The position numbers and the translations under genes are program-made. This document shows positions 17,905 to 26,530 of a DNA stretch of 64,000 nucleotides, in pieces. The stretch comes from Pseudomonas chlororaphis. GTDB lineage: Bacteria > Pseudomonadota > Gammaproteobacteria > Pseudomonadales > Pseudomonadaceae. The DNA lies in NCBI RefSeq assembly GCF_000783395.1, contig NZ_JSFK01000005.1:171531-235530 (forward strand), given 5' to 3'. Each line of letters opens with the position of its first letter. Within the stretch, counting starts at the first letter, position 1. The notes under the pieces were generated by a model, which was not told the origin of the DNA, searched no databases, and saw only the letters and a list, made by a program, of their open reading frames with translations.

Positions 17905-18462
17905 TCAGGTGTAGACCCAGAGCACGCGGGTCAGCTGCTCGGTGAGGTTGCCGTAACGGCAGCGGGTGTGACTGTCGAACTGGAAGCTGTCGCCAGCCTT
18001 CAACGTCGTCGGTTCCTCTTCGTCGCCCAGCCACAGCGTCAATTCGCCTTCGAGGACGTAACCGCCCTGCTCCGAGCTGTCGGTCAGATGGCGGTCGCCG
18101 CTGCTAGCACCGGCTTCGAGATGACTTTCGAGCATGGAGAACGAGGCACGGATCTGCGGCGACACCAGAATGTCGGTGATGCCATTGGCGTAATACAGCG
18201 TGCGACGCTCGTCCGGGCGCGTCACCCACGGCAATTCCTTGGGCTTGGGCAAACTGTAGAAATAGGTGGTTGGCACGCCGAAGGTTTCGCTGATCGCGGT
18301 CAGGTCCGCCACGGTGGGCCGCGACAGTCCGCGCTCGACCTGCGACAGGAAGCCGACCGAACGACCGATCTTGTCGGCGAGTTCCTTCAGGGTCCACTTC
18401 TTGTGCTTGCGCAGGTCGTGGATGAGGATCGCCAGTGCGGCGATTTCTTCTTGCTTGTTCAT
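17905..18462 (-). CDS. puuR: XRE-family regulator with cupin domain (PuuR-like)
   Basis: A protein of 185 residues with an N-terminal helix-turn-helix over roughly residues 12-68 (W-T-L-K-E-L-A-D-K-I-G-R-S-V-G-F-L-S-Q-V, R-G-L-S-R-P-T) and a C-terminal cupin barrel over residues 105-183 (G-G-Y-V-L-E-G-E-L-T-L-W, A-G-D-S-F-Q-F). PuuR-type proteins repress polyamine catabolic genes and release DNA when the amine binds. It sits between puuB and puuA with gaps of 25 and 20 bases, so it is part of the operon it probably controls. The 12-bp dyad in front of puuB is the likely operator (inference). Confidence 0.87.
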   Translation of the reverse strand: MNKQEEIAALAILIHDLRKHKKWTLKELADKIGRSVGFLSQVERGLSRPTVADLTAISETFGVPTTYFYSLPKPKELPWVTRPDERRTLYYANGITDILVSPQIRASFSMLESHLEAGASSGDRHLTDSSEQGGYVLEGELTLWLGDEEEPTTLKAGDSFQFDSHTRCRYGNLTEQLTRVLWVYT

Positions 18463-18487
18463 GGTCGCGATTCCGAAAAAAGTCTCA

Positions 18488-19777
18488 TCAAATGCTATCG
18501 CGCAGTCGATACCAGGCCTTGCCGATGGCTTCCAGCGGTGCCGCGAAATGTTTGCCACCCGGAAAACGACCATTGCTCAAGCCCTGATACAACGCCAGTT
18601 CATCCGCGTCGCCAAGAATCGCATCAGACACCGCACGTGCTGCGGCCAATGTCGGCAATACGCCGTGGCCCGAGTAACCTTGCAGCCAGTAACGATTGCC
18701 CGCGCCGCCGATATCGGGTGTGCGGTTCATCGTCAGGTCGATATGTCCGCCCCAGGCAAACTCGATGCCGACGCCCTTGAGCTGCGGGAACACCCGCTCA
18801 AGAAATGGCCGAGTCGCTGCTGCGATGTCCTTGGGCATCCCACCGAGATAAGTGCAGCCGCCGCCGAACAACAAGCGGTTATCTGGCGTGCGCCGAAAGT
18901 AATCGAGGACGAACTGGTTGTCGGTCACGCAGACATTGCGCGGCAACAGCGCGCTGGCCTGCTCAGGCGTGAGCGGAGCGGTCGCCACCTGGTAGGTGCC
19001 CACCGGTAGAATGCAACCGGACAGTTGGGAGTCGAGTTCATCGAGATAAGCATTGCACGCCAGCACCAGCACATCGGCGCGCACCGAGCCGCGCTCGGTG
19101 TTGACCCGGAAACCGTCGCCCTCCTCCTGATAACTCAAAGCTTTGCTTTGTTCATGAATACGCCCGCCGGCTCGCTCGATGGCATCCGCCAGGCCCAGCG
19201 CCAGTTTCAGTGGATTGAGGTGCGCGCCCTCCGGGTCGTACAGCCCGGCCTGATAGCGATCAGTGGCCACCCATTCCGGCAGTTGTTCCCGCGGAATGAA
19301 CTGCAACACATCGTGACCCCACTTGTGGCTGGCCTCGTGTTGCCATTCGCTGAGCAGGCTGACCCGGCGCGGCATCACCGATGTCCACAAATGCCCGGGG
19401 CGATAATCGATATCGAAGCCGTGACGACCCGGCAATTCACGCAGTTCCCGAGCGGCCCAACGCATGCCGTCCCACAAGCGTTTCGCCCGCTCCTGACCCA
19501 GCGCAGCTTCCAGCGGCGGCATGTCGCACGACCAGCCGAGAATCGCCTGCCCGCCATTACGCCCCGAGGCCGCCCACGCCACGCGACTGGCCTCCAGCAC
19601 GATCACGCGTTTACCCGCCAAGGCCAGACGCAACGCCGTGTGCAGACCACTGAAACCGGCGCCGATGATCACCACGTCGGCATCATGTTCGCCCTGCAGC
19701 AGCGGGCGGTTGCGCAAAATATCGGCGCAACTGTGGGCGTAATAGCTGTCGACGTGCTGGCTGGATTGCAGGAACAT
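18488..19777 (-). CDS. puuB: FAD-dependent gamma-glutamylputrescine oxidase-like enzyme
   Basis: A protein of 429 residues from ATG 19777, chosen because GAGG lies six bases upstream; the ATG at 19789 falls inside a palindrome and lacks a ribosome site. The N-terminus has S-Y-Y-A-H-S as in PuuB, then the FAD fold V-V-I-I-G-A-G-F-S-G-L-H-T-A near residue 40, A-S-G-R-N-G-G-Q, and a C-terminal G-Y-S-G-H-G. The enzyme oxidises the gamma-glutamylated amine made by PuuA to an aldehyde, giving ammonia and H2O2. It is the first gene of the puuB-puuR-puuA unit. DadA-like amino-acid oxidase is the main alternative. Confidence 0.86.
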   Translation of the reverse strand: MFLQSSQHVDSYYAHSCADILRNRPLLQGEHDADVVIIGAGFSGLHTALRLALAGKRVIVLEASRVAWAASGRNGGQAILGWSCDMPPLEAALGQERAKRLWDGMRWAARELRELPGRHGFDIDYRPGHLWTSVMPRRVSLLSEWQHEASHKWGHDVLQFIPREQLPEWVATDRYQAGLYDPEGAHLNPLKLALGLADAIERAGGRIHEQSKALSYQEEGDGFRVNTERGSVRADVLVLACNAYLDELDSQLSGCILPVGTYQVATAPLTPEQASALLPRNVCVTDNQFVLDYFRRTPDNRLLFGGGCTYLGGMPKDIAAATRPFLERVFPQLKGVGIEFAWGGHIDLTMNRTPDIGGAGNRYWLQGYSGHGVLPTLAAARAVSDAILGDADELALYQGLSNGRFPGGKHFAAPLEAIGKAWYRLRDSI

Positions 19778-19785
19778 TCGCGACC

Positions 19786-19815
19786 TCATGAAATTATCTT
19801 TTTATAATTTCATGA
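19786..19815. promoter_or_regulatory. Perfect 12-bp dyad at the puuB operon promoter
   Basis: TCATGAAATTAT (19786-19797) and ATAATTTCATGA (19804-19815) are perfect inverted repeats separated by CTTTTT. The site is AT-rich in GC-rich surroundings and lies just before the puuB ribosome site. Size and place suit a dimeric regulator, most simply the PuuR-like protein of the same operon. Confidence 0.7.
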
Positions 19816-19845
19816 AAATCTATAGAATAAATCTCACGCCAGCAA

Positions 19846-21180
19846 CTATCCGTTACGCGGCAACTCAACCCGCGCCAGCAATCCTTGGCCACCACGGTTG
19901 CTCAACGTCAGTTCTCCGCCCTGCTCTCGCACAATCGCCCGCGCCGCGGAAAGCCCCAGGCCAACACCACCGGTGTCGCGATTGCGTGAAGCTTCGAGGC
20001 GAAAGAACGGATCGAAAACCTGCTCAAGCGCCGCCTCGGGAATACCAGGACCGTCGTCGCTGACCTCGATGCAGATCGAATACTCATCACACTTCAATGC
20101 AATGACCGGGTGCTGCGCATACTTCAACGCATTCTCCAGCAGATTGACGATCACCCGTTTGATCCCCAGCGGTCGCCCTTCGTACACCAGATGCGCCGGG
20201 CCATCGAAATCGACATTGATGTGCTGATCGCGGTAGTCGTCGACGATGGTTTGCAGCAGTTCCGACAGATCGAACGCGGTGGTTTGCTCGCGATGGGTGT
20301 CCTCGCGGAAGAACGCCAGCGCGGCGTTGATCATCGACTGCATCTCTTCAACGTCGCGAATCAGTTTGCCCTGATGATCGAGGTCTTCCATGAATTCACT
20401 GCGCAAACGCATGCGTGTCAGCGGTGCGCGCAAATCGTGGGAAATCGACGCCAGCATGTGCGTGCGCTCGGCGATGAAATGCTGGATCTGCGCCTGCATG
20501 GTGTTGAAGGCGATGATCGCCTGGCGGATTTCGTCGGGGCCTTCGATCTTGATCGGTGGCGCGCGCAGATCGGTGCCGAAACGTCTGGCGGCCCGCGTGA
20601 AACGCTGCAAGGGGTTAGCCAGTTGGCGGGTGGCGACCCAGGCAACCAGCAATGTGGCAATCAGTCCCAAGGCGATGACGATCGCGATACGCACGCCAAA
20701 CTCCAGACCCCAACTGCGCTCCGGCGGGATAAATGACAACCAGCTGCCATCGACCAATTGCACGACGGCGGCGTAATGCGCCTGGGGACTGCCGTTCGGC
20801 CAGTCGCCTGGGCTGAACACCTCGATTTTTCGATCATTGCCCAGCAGTTGCTGCAGCACCGGCACCCTGCTCGCTGGCAGGCGAAGCCCGTCATTGGGCA
20901 GGTCGAAGTCCGCGCGCTGTGCTTTCCACGAGACCTGCAGCATGGCGCTGCTCGCCGCTGCGGCCAGTTGCGGGCGGAGGTGGGCCGGGGCCGCCTCGAT
21001 CACCCGGGATGTCGCGGCAATCTGCTCGAGCAGGCCGGTGCGTTCAATCGGTGGCCGCGCCCAGATGCCGGCGACTTGCACGAACAGCGCATTCAACGCC
21101 AGTGAAGCGACCATCGCCGCCACGATGGTCAGGGCGATGTGCCGGCGCAATGTATCGGCGCGCCACAGTCGGCGGATCAT
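19846..21180 (-). CDS. Sensor histidine kinase (EnvZ-like)
   Basis: A protein of 444 residues. A transmembrane helix lies near residues 14-36, followed by a periplasmic loop of about 125 residues and a second helix near 162-183. A HAMP segment follows, and the phosphoacceptor box M-L-A-S-I-S-H-D-L-R-A-P-L-T places His248 as the phosphorylated residue. The ATPase part has the N-box N-L-L-E-N-A-L-K-Y, D-D-G-P-G-I-P and G-V-G-L-G-L-S. It autophosphorylates and passes phosphate to the OmpR-type regulator encoded just upstream, with the two genes overlapping by one base (TGATG). The periplasmic sensor has no recognised ligand. Confidence 0.92.
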   Translation of the reverse strand: MIRRLWRADTLRRHIALTIVAAMVASLALNALFVQVAGIWARPPIERTGLLEQIAATSRVIEAAPAHLRPQLAAAASSAMLQVSWKAQRADFDLPNDGLRLPASRVPVLQQLLGNDRKIEVFSPGDWPNGSPQAHYAAVVQLVDGSWLSFIPPERSWGLEFGVRIAIVIALGLIATLLVAWVATRQLANPLQRFTRAARRFGTDLRAPPIKIEGPDEIRQAIIAFNTMQAQIQHFIAERTHMLASISHDLRAPLTRMRLRSEFMEDLDHQGKLIRDVEEMQSMINAALAFFREDTHREQTTAFDLSELLQTIVDDYRDQHINVDFDGPAHLVYEGRPLGIKRVIVNLLENALKYAQHPVIALKCDEYSICIEVSDDGPGIPEAALEQVFDPFFRLEASRNRDTGGVGLGLSAARAIVREQGGELTLSNRGGQGLLARVELPRNG

Positions 21181-21899
21181 CAGCGGCTGACCTTGGCGGT
21201 GAACAGATAGCCGCCGTTGCGTACCGTACGAATCAGGTCCGGGCGCTTGCTGTCCGGTTCGATCTTGCGGCGCAGGCGACTGACTTGCACATCGATGCTG
21301 CGGTCGAAAGCGTCATGGCCGTGGCCGTGAGTCAGGTCGATCAATTGCTCGCGGGTGAGGATGCGCTGCGGGTGATCGAGGAACACCACCAACAAATCGA
21401 ACTCGCCGCCGGACAGCGGAATCATCACGTTTTCCGGCGAGCGCAATTCGCGGCAGGTGATATCCAGATGCCAACCGGCGAAGCCGATCACCGGGCGTGA
21501 AGGCTCGACCGGGATGCGCTGTTCGCCAGCGCGGCGCTGCAGGGCACGTATGCGAGCGAGCAATTCCTGCGGGGCGAAAGGCTTGGTCAGGTAATCGTCG
21601 GCGCCCAGCTCCAGACCGACAATGCGATCGCTCAGCTCGGCCATGGCGGTGAGCATGATGATCGGAATGCCCAGCTGCGCGCGCACCTTCTGGCACAGGC
21701 TCAAGCCGCTTTCGCCGGGCATCATCAGATCAAGAATGATCGTGTCCGGACGGTTCTGCGCGATCGCCGCCCACATGGCCTCGCCGTGCGCCGCCACGTC
21801 GACTTCATAGGCGTGCTGCACGAAGAACTTCTTCAGCAGCGCGAGAATTTCCACGTCGTCGTCGACGAACAGCAGTCTGCTCACAGTTACAGAATCCAT
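21180..21899 (-). CDS. OmpR-family response regulator
   Basis: A protein of 239 residues. The receiver domain has the acidic pocket F-V-D-D-D near residue 12, the phosphoacceptor Asp57 in I-I-L-D-L-M-M-P, and the conserved lysine in Y-L-T-K-P-F. The C-terminal winged helix has L-S-G-G-E-F-D-L-L, then R-S-I-D-V-Q-V-S-R-L-R-R-K-I-E and V-R-N-G-G-Y-L-F, typical of the OmpR/PhoB group. It is transcribed first and coupled to the sensor kinase. The target genes cannot be told from the sequence; autoregulation is common in the family. Confidence 0.93.
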   Translation of the reverse strand: MDSVTVSRLLFVDDDVEILALLKKFFVQHAYEVDVAAHGEAMWAAIAQNRPDTIILDLMMPGESGLSLCQKVRAQLGIPIIMLTAMAELSDRIVGLELGADDYLTKPFAPQELLARIRALQRRAGEQRIPVEPSRPVIGFAGWHLDITCRELRSPENVMIPLSGGEFDLLVVFLDHPQRILTREQLIDLTHGHGHDAFDRSIDVQVSRLRRKIEPDSKRPDLIRTVRNGGYLFTAKVSR

Positions 21900-22046
21900 G
21901 CACCAAAAAAAGCCAATCTAAAGCCATTTCGCCGCCCGGGTCATTTATTTCAATCGAGCAACATTTCTACCCGCCAGACATCAAGCGGACATTCTCTGGC
22001 AAAACCGCGCGGGCATTCTGCGACCATTCCAATCCAGGGGGTTCGC

Positions 22047-22364
22047 ATGAAGCTATTGAACGACAACCATTGCGCCGGGGGGCACAACAGCAATCGTCCC
22101 TTGATCCTCAGCCAGCGCACCGCCGCGCTCGGCCCTGACACACCGATTGTGTTTCAGGAGTCGTGCCTGAGCGTGTCCAGCGATCAGAGCCGGATCGTCC
22201 TGCGCCGCTACTTCGAGCAATTCAGCCCGACCAATGCGCACTGGGTCGAATACGTCCACAGCATTGCCGCGGCCGACCTGATCCAATGGATCATGAGCCA
22301 CGGCCAGTTGCACATCGAATGTTCCGACAGCATCGCCACGCAACAGCACAAGGAAACCCGTTGA
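22047..22364 (+). CDS. Hypothetical protein, 105 residues
   Basis: The frame starts at ATG 22047 after an AGGGGG ribosome site and ends by sharing one base with the next gene (TGATG), which argues that it is real and co-translated. No signal peptide or membrane helix. The middle has a compact pattern (R-R-Y-F-E-Q-F-S-P, W-V-E-Y-V-H-S-I, L-I-Q-W-I-M-S-H-G) suggesting a small folded domain. No family was recognised. It lies divergent from the two-component genes and could be under their control. Confidence 0.65.
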   Translation: MKLLNDNHCAGGHNSNRPLILSQRTAALGPDTPIVFQESCLSVSSDQSRIVLRRYFEQFSPTNAHWVEYVHSIAAADLIQWIMSHGQLHIECSDSIATQQHKETR

Positions 22365-23023
22365 TGACCCGCATTCGTTCGCTGTCGCTGACCCTTGCGG
22401 CCACCCTGAGCCTGTCGGCCTGCAGCAGTAACAAGGTCGAACACAGCGGGTTTCTGCATGACTACAGCGTGTTGACTGAACGTCAGTCGCCGTCCGGTCA
22501 GCCGGTGCTGGCGTGGGTCAGCCCGGCCCTTGCCCGGGGGCGATACACGCAGGTTTACCTGGCACCGAGTCAGTTTTACCCGAGTGCCGAGCCGACGCCG
22601 CGGATTCCGCTAAGCACGCTGTCCGGCGTTACCGACTATTACGACGCGGCGCTGCGGCTGGAGTTGGCCAAGGTGCTGCATCTGGTCAATCAACCTGGGC
22701 CGAACACGTTGGTGGTGCGCCCCGCCATCACCCAAGTGGCCACCAGCACTCAGGGTTTGCGCTTTTATGAATGGCTGCCGGTCACTCTCGTCGCGGCCGG
22801 TGTGAGCACGGCGACCGGCATCCGTGATCAGGACAGTCAGGTCGCTACCGAGGTGTCCTTCGAGGACGGTTCGACCGGTGAAGTGATCGCCGAGGTGGTA
22901 CGCAAAGGCACCGGTGTGCCGCTGGAGAACGACAAGCAGGTGCTGACTGCCGACGACGTCAAAGTGGTGCTGGATGGCTGGGCCAGCGACCTTGGCAAAT
23001 CCTACGCAACCCTGCGCCGGTAA
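22364..23023 (+). CDS. DUF3313 lipoprotein
   Basis: A protein of 219 residues with a lipoprotein signal ending L-S-L-S-A-C (Cys20), so it is predicted to be lipid-anchored in the envelope. The body fits DUF3313: G-F-L-x-D-Y near the start of the mature part, R-Y-T-Q-V-Y-L-A-P, then Y-Y-D-A-A-L-R and a segment D-S-Q-V-A-T-E-V-S-F-E-D. The family is widespread in proteobacteria without an assigned function. It is coupled to the preceding small gene. The long hairpin repeat 14 bases downstream probably ends the transcript. Confidence 0.85.
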   Translation: MTRIRSLSLTLAATLSLSACSSNKVEHSGFLHDYSVLTERQSPSGQPVLAWVSPALARGRYTQVYLAPSQFYPSAEPTPRIPLSTLSGVTDYYDAALRLELAKVLHLVNQPGPNTLVVRPAITQVATSTQGLRFYEWLPVTLVAAGVSTATGIRDQDSQVATEVSFEDGSTGEVIAEVVRKGTGVPLENDKQVLTADDVKVVLDGWASDLGKSYATLRR

Positions 23024-23036
23024 CCACATTCCCCTG

Positions 23037-23141
23037 TAGGCGTTGCCGAAGGCTGCGATCTGATCGTTCCCACGCTCTGCGTGGGAATGCAGCCGGGGAC
23101 GCTCCGCGTCCCAACAAGACCGCAGCCTTCGGCAGCGCCTA
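23037..23141. repeat. Nested three-hairpin intergenic repeat
   Basis: TAGGCG-TGCCGAAGGCTGCG-type arms (23037-23057 against 23121-23141) are near-perfect inverted repeats. They enclose two further perfect hairpins: TTCCCACGC/GCGTGGGAA around 23067-23087 and GGGACGC/GCGTCCC around 23096-23112. Such compound elements recur between genes in fluorescent pseudomonads. Here it may also stabilise or end the DUF3313 transcript. Confidence 0.75.
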
Positions 23142-23273
23142 AACAGGCGCGCAAGGAAAAAAAGCGCCGAGCAGTGAATTATTTCGTGTCCTCATGTATC
23201 TGAGCCAAAGAGTACGCGCCATCAAATAGATGGCATCTACGCGGCACGATGGATCAGCAAAGAGAAGACCCGG

Positions 23274-24776
23274 ATGAAATCACGCAAGAAAACCGTCAAG
23301 CCGATCGGCCTGAACGACATCACCATTGTCGACGACGCCAAGATGCGCAAGGCGATCACCGCCGCCGCACTGGGCAATGCCATGGAATGGTTCGACTTTG
23401 GTGTCTACGGCTTTGTCGCCTATGTGCTCGGCAAAGTGTTCTTCCCCGGCGCTGACCCGGGCACGCAGATGATCGCCGCGCTGGCGACCTTCTCGGTGCC
23501 GTTCCTGATCCGGCCGCTGGGCGGCTTGTTCTTTGGCGCATTGGGCGACAAGTACGGACGGCAGAAAGTCCTCGCCGCGACCATCGTGATCATGTCGCTG
23601 AGCACCTTTGCCATCGGCCTGATCCCGTCCTATGCCTCGATCGGTATCTGGGCGCCGATCCTGCTGTTGCTGGCAAAAATGGCTCAAGGCTTCTCGGTCG
23701 GTGGCGAATACACCGGCGCCTCAATCTTCGTCGCTGAATATGCACCAGACCGCAAACGCGGCTTCCTCGGCAGCTGGCTGGATTTCGGCTCGATCGCCGG
23801 TTTCGTCCTCGGTGCCGGCGTGGTGGTGTTGATCTCGACGACACTGGGCGAGGCCAAGTTCGAGGAATGGGGCTGGCGCCTGCCGTTCTTCCTTGCCTTG
23901 CCGCTGGGCATGATCGGCCTCTACTTGCGTCACGCGCTGGAAGAAACCCCGGCGTTCCAGCAGCACGTCGAAAAGCTTGAGCAAGGCGATCGCGAAGGCC
24001 TCGCCGGTGGTCCGAAAGTCTCGTTCAAAGAGGTCGCGACCAAACACTGGCGCAGCCTGATGACCTGCATCGGCGTGGTGGCGGTGACCAACGTTACTTA
24101 CTACATGCTGCTCACCTACATGCCGAGCTACCTGTCGCACAACCTGCACTACAGCGAAAACCGTGGCGTGCTGATCATCATCGCGATCATGGTCGGCATG
24201 CTCTTCGTGCAGCCGGCGATTGGTTTTATCAGCGACAAGATTGGCCGCAAACCCTTCATCGTCGTCGGCAGCATCGGTTTGTTCATTCTGGCGATCCCGG
24301 CGTTCATGCTGATCAACAGCGGCAAGATCGGTTTGATCTTCGCCGGCCTGCTGATGCTGGCCGTGCTGCTGAACTTCTTTATCGGCGTCATGGCGTCCAC
24401 CCTGCCGGCGATGTTCCCCACACACATTCGCTACAGCGCGCTGGCGGCGGCTTTCAACGTTTCGGTATTGATCGCCGGCCTGACCCCAACCGTGGTCGCC
24501 TGGCTGGTCGAGAGCACCAATGATCTGTACATGCCGGCGTATTACCTGATGGTCATCGCCGTGGTCGGTCTGGCCACCGGCGTGACGATGAAGGAAACCG
24601 CCAACAAGCCGTTGCGTGGGGCTGCGCCGGCCGCTTCCGACCTTGAAGAAGCGAAAGAACTGCTGCAGGAACATCACGACAACATCGAGCAGAAAATCGA
24701 AGACATCGACGCCGAAATCGCCGCGCTGGAAGCCAAGCGCAAAGAACTGGTGCAGCAGCACCCGCGCATTAACTGA
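23274..24776 (+). CDS. proP: ProP-like proline/glycine betaine:H+ symporter
   Basis: A protein of 500 residues, matching the length of E. coli ProP. It has twelve transmembrane helices of the major facilitator type (N-A-M-E-W-F-D-F-G-V-Y-G-F in helix 1, G-A-L-G-D-K-Y-G-R-Q-K in the loop after helix 2, G-E-Y-T-G-A-S-I-F). The last 45 residues form a charged heptad-like helix (L-E-E-A-K-E-L-L-Q-E-H-H-D through E-A-K-R-K-E-L), equivalent to the osmosensing coiled coil of ProP. It imports osmoprotectants with protons under high osmolality. The long gap upstream fits regulated expression, although no operator was recognised. Confidence 0.92.
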   Translation: MKSRKKTVKPIGLNDITIVDDAKMRKAITAAALGNAMEWFDFGVYGFVAYVLGKVFFPGADPGTQMIAALATFSVPFLIRPLGGLFFGALGDKYGRQKVLAATIVIMSLSTFAIGLIPSYASIGIWAPILLLLAKMAQGFSVGGEYTGASIFVAEYAPDRKRGFLGSWLDFGSIAGFVLGAGVVVLISTTLGEAKFEEWGWRLPFFLALPLGMIGLYLRHALEETPAFQQHVEKLEQGDREGLAGGPKVSFKEVATKHWRSLMTCIGVVAVTNVTYYMLLTYMPSYLSHNLHYSENRGVLIIIAIMVGMLFVQPAIGFISDKIGRKPFIVVGSIGLFILAIPAFMLINSGKIGLIFAGLLMLAVLLNFFIGVMASTLPAMFPTHIRYSALAAAFNVSVLIAGLTPTVVAWLVESTNDLYMPAYYLMVIAVVGLATGVTMKETANKPLRGAAPAASDLEEAKELLQEHHDNIEQKIEDIDAEIAALEAKRKELVQQHPRIN

Positions 24777-24787
24777 GCCGGATGCCC

Positions 24788-24808
24788 GGTCAGGCAAAGC
24801 GCCTGACC
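24788..24808. terminator. Hairpin between convergent proP and LysR genes
   Basis: GGTCAGGC (24788-24795) and GCCTGACC (24801-24808) form an 8-bp perfect stem with a 5-base loop. The stem covers the LysR gene stop codon and lies 12 bases after proP. No T-run is present. Confidence 0.6.
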
Positions 24809-25677
24809 GCGGCATCGATGAACTGACGAACCTTCGCCGTCTTCTGCCGATGCGCCGTGTACAGCAAATGCATCGCTCTGCTCGGCGCCTCAAAGCCCTC
24901 CAACAACCTCACCAATTCCCCCCTGCGCAACGCCGGTTGAAGAAAGTCGGCAGGCCCCAGCACAATCCCGAACCCATCGACCGCCGCTGACAGCAACGCT
25001 TTGCTTTCATTGACGTGCAAGCGACTGCTCACCGGCACACGCTCGACCTGGGCGCCGTTGAAGAATGACCACTCGTGGTCGACGGGCCGCGACCAATAGG
25101 CATAACCCAGGCACTCATGCTGTTGCAGATCGGCGGGCACTTGCGGCGTGCCATGTTCGGCCAGATAGCGTGGCGCCGCACAAACGATCAAGCGGTACGC
25201 AGCCAACGGTCTGGCGGTCAGACTGGCCGTGGCCAACGGGCCAATCCGAAAAGCTACCTCAAACCCCTCCTCCACCAGATCCACGGCGCGATCGGTCAAG
25301 TGCAGGTCGATTTCCACCTCGGGAAACTCGCGCAAGAACGCGGTCACAAACGGCATCAGGCTGTAGGAGCCAAACGTCACTGGCGCACTGACCCTGAGCT
25401 TGCCGCGCGGCGTATCGTTCATGATCTGCGCCAGCGAATCGGCGGCCTCTGCTTCAGTGACGATGTGCTTGCAGCGCTCATAGTAGGCCTGGCCCAGTTC
25501 GGTCAGGCTTTGCCGGCGCGTGGTGCGATTGAGCAACCGGGCACCGAGGCGCTGCTCAAGGGCGGACACGTGTTTAGCGACCATTTGCGCCGACATGTCC
25601 AGGCGTTGCGCGGCGCTGGCGTACGAGCCGGCTTCAGCCGCCATCACAAAAGCCGCCATGCTGCTCAGCCGATCCAT
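24790..25677 (-). CDS. LysR-family transcriptional regulator
   Basis: A protein of 295 residues with a standard LysR layout: M-A-A-F-V-M-A-A-E-A-G-S-Y-A-S-A-A-Q-R-L at the N-terminus, recognition helix near V-S-A-L-E-Q-R-L-G, and the effector domain from R-G-K-L-R-V-S-A-P near residue 90 with E-V-A-F-R-I-G. This belongs to the large DmlR/AaeR-like subgroup. It is divergent from a dinucleotide-binding reductase gene 100 bases away and most likely regulates it. The ligand is unknown. Confidence 0.92.
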   Translation of the reverse strand: MDRLSSMAAFVMAAEAGSYASAAQRLDMSAQMVAKHVSALEQRLGARLLNRTTRRQSLTELGQAYYERCKHIVTEAEAADSLAQIMNDTPRGKLRVSAPVTFGSYSLMPFVTAFLREFPEVEIDLHLTDRAVDLVEEGFEVAFRIGPLATASLTARPLAAYRLIVCAAPRYLAEHGTPQVPADLQQHECLGYAYWSRPVDHEWSFFNGAQVERVPVSSRLHVNESKALLSAAVDGFGIVLGPADFLQPALRRGELVRLLEGFEAPSRAMHLLYTAHRQKTAKVRQFIDAAVRRFA

Positions 25678-25776
25678 TCGAAACTCCTGTTAGCGAAAGT
25701 AAGTAACAGAGTGCGATTTATCTGCATCTGGTCAGCAATCATCATAGTGGCTCCCCACCTGACAGAGGAATACACC

Positions 25777-26439
25777 ATGCGCATTGGAATCGTTGGAGCC
25801 GGCTTCATCGGGCGCGCCGTCGCGCAAATCGCCCTCGCTGCCGGGCATGAAGTGATGCTCAGTAACTCGCGCGGCCCCAGAACCATGAGCAGCGTGCTCG
25901 CCGGTATTGCCGGGTGCCAGATCGGAACGGCCGAACAGGCCACACAATTTGCAGACGTGGTGTTGCTGGCCATCCCCTACGAACACATCCCGAGCCTGCC
26001 GCCCGCCTGGTTCGAAGGCAAAACCTTGCTCGACGCCAACAACTATTACCCGGATCGCGACGGCCACATCGCTGCGCTCGACACCTTTCAGACCACCACC
26101 AGCCGCTTGCTCGCCGAACATTTGCAGGGCGCCACGGTGGTCAAGGTGTTCAACGCCATCCTCGCCGCAGACTTGCTCAGCGATGGTCGGCCGCGCGGTT
26201 CCAGCGAACGGCGCGCCCTGCCCATCGCAGCGGATGACGCGCAGGCCAAGGCTTTGGTTGTGGGGTTGCTGGACGACCTCGGCTTCGAGGCGGTCGACGC
26301 CGGTGGCCTCGATGAGAGCTGGCGATTCGAGCGGGCGAAACCGGCTTACTGCGCACCTCTGGACAAGTCCGGGCTGGAGATCGCCTTGGCTGCTGCCGAG
26401 CGCGAGGTCGAATTACCCTTGGGCAGTTGGCGGCGCTGA
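25777..26439 (+). CDS. NADPH-dependent reductase-like protein (F420-dependent NADP reductase fold)
   Basis: A protein of 220 residues from ATG 25777 after an AGAGGA ribosome site. The N-terminus is a Rossmann fold of the F420:NADP oxidoreductase family (R-I-G-I-V-G-A-G-F-I-G-R-A-V, then S-N-S-R-G-P for the phosphate of NADP). It is followed by V-V-L-L-A-I-P-Y and L-L-D-A-N-N-Y-Y-P. Pseudomonas lacks F420 as a major cofactor, so it probably acts as a plain NADP-dependent reductase or dinucleotide-binding protein; the substrate is unknown. It pairs with the divergent LysR gene. Confidence 0.82.
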   Translation: MRIGIVGAGFIGRAVAQIALAAGHEVMLSNSRGPRTMSSVLAGIAGCQIGTAEQATQFADVVLLAIPYEHIPSLPPAWFEGKTLLDANNYYPDRDGHIAALDTFQTTTSRLLAEHLQGATVVKVFNAILAADLLSDGRPRGSSERRALPIAADDAQAKALVVGLLDDLGFEAVDAGGLDESWRFERAKPAYCAPLDKSGLEIALAAAEREVELPLGSWRR

Positions 26440-26530
26440 TTGCGCCCGCTCTCTCCGGCGCTGGACTTCCGGCAGGTGGACACAGATCAGCTAGCCTTGA
26501 ATCCGATCACACGTCATTCAAGGAGCCGTT

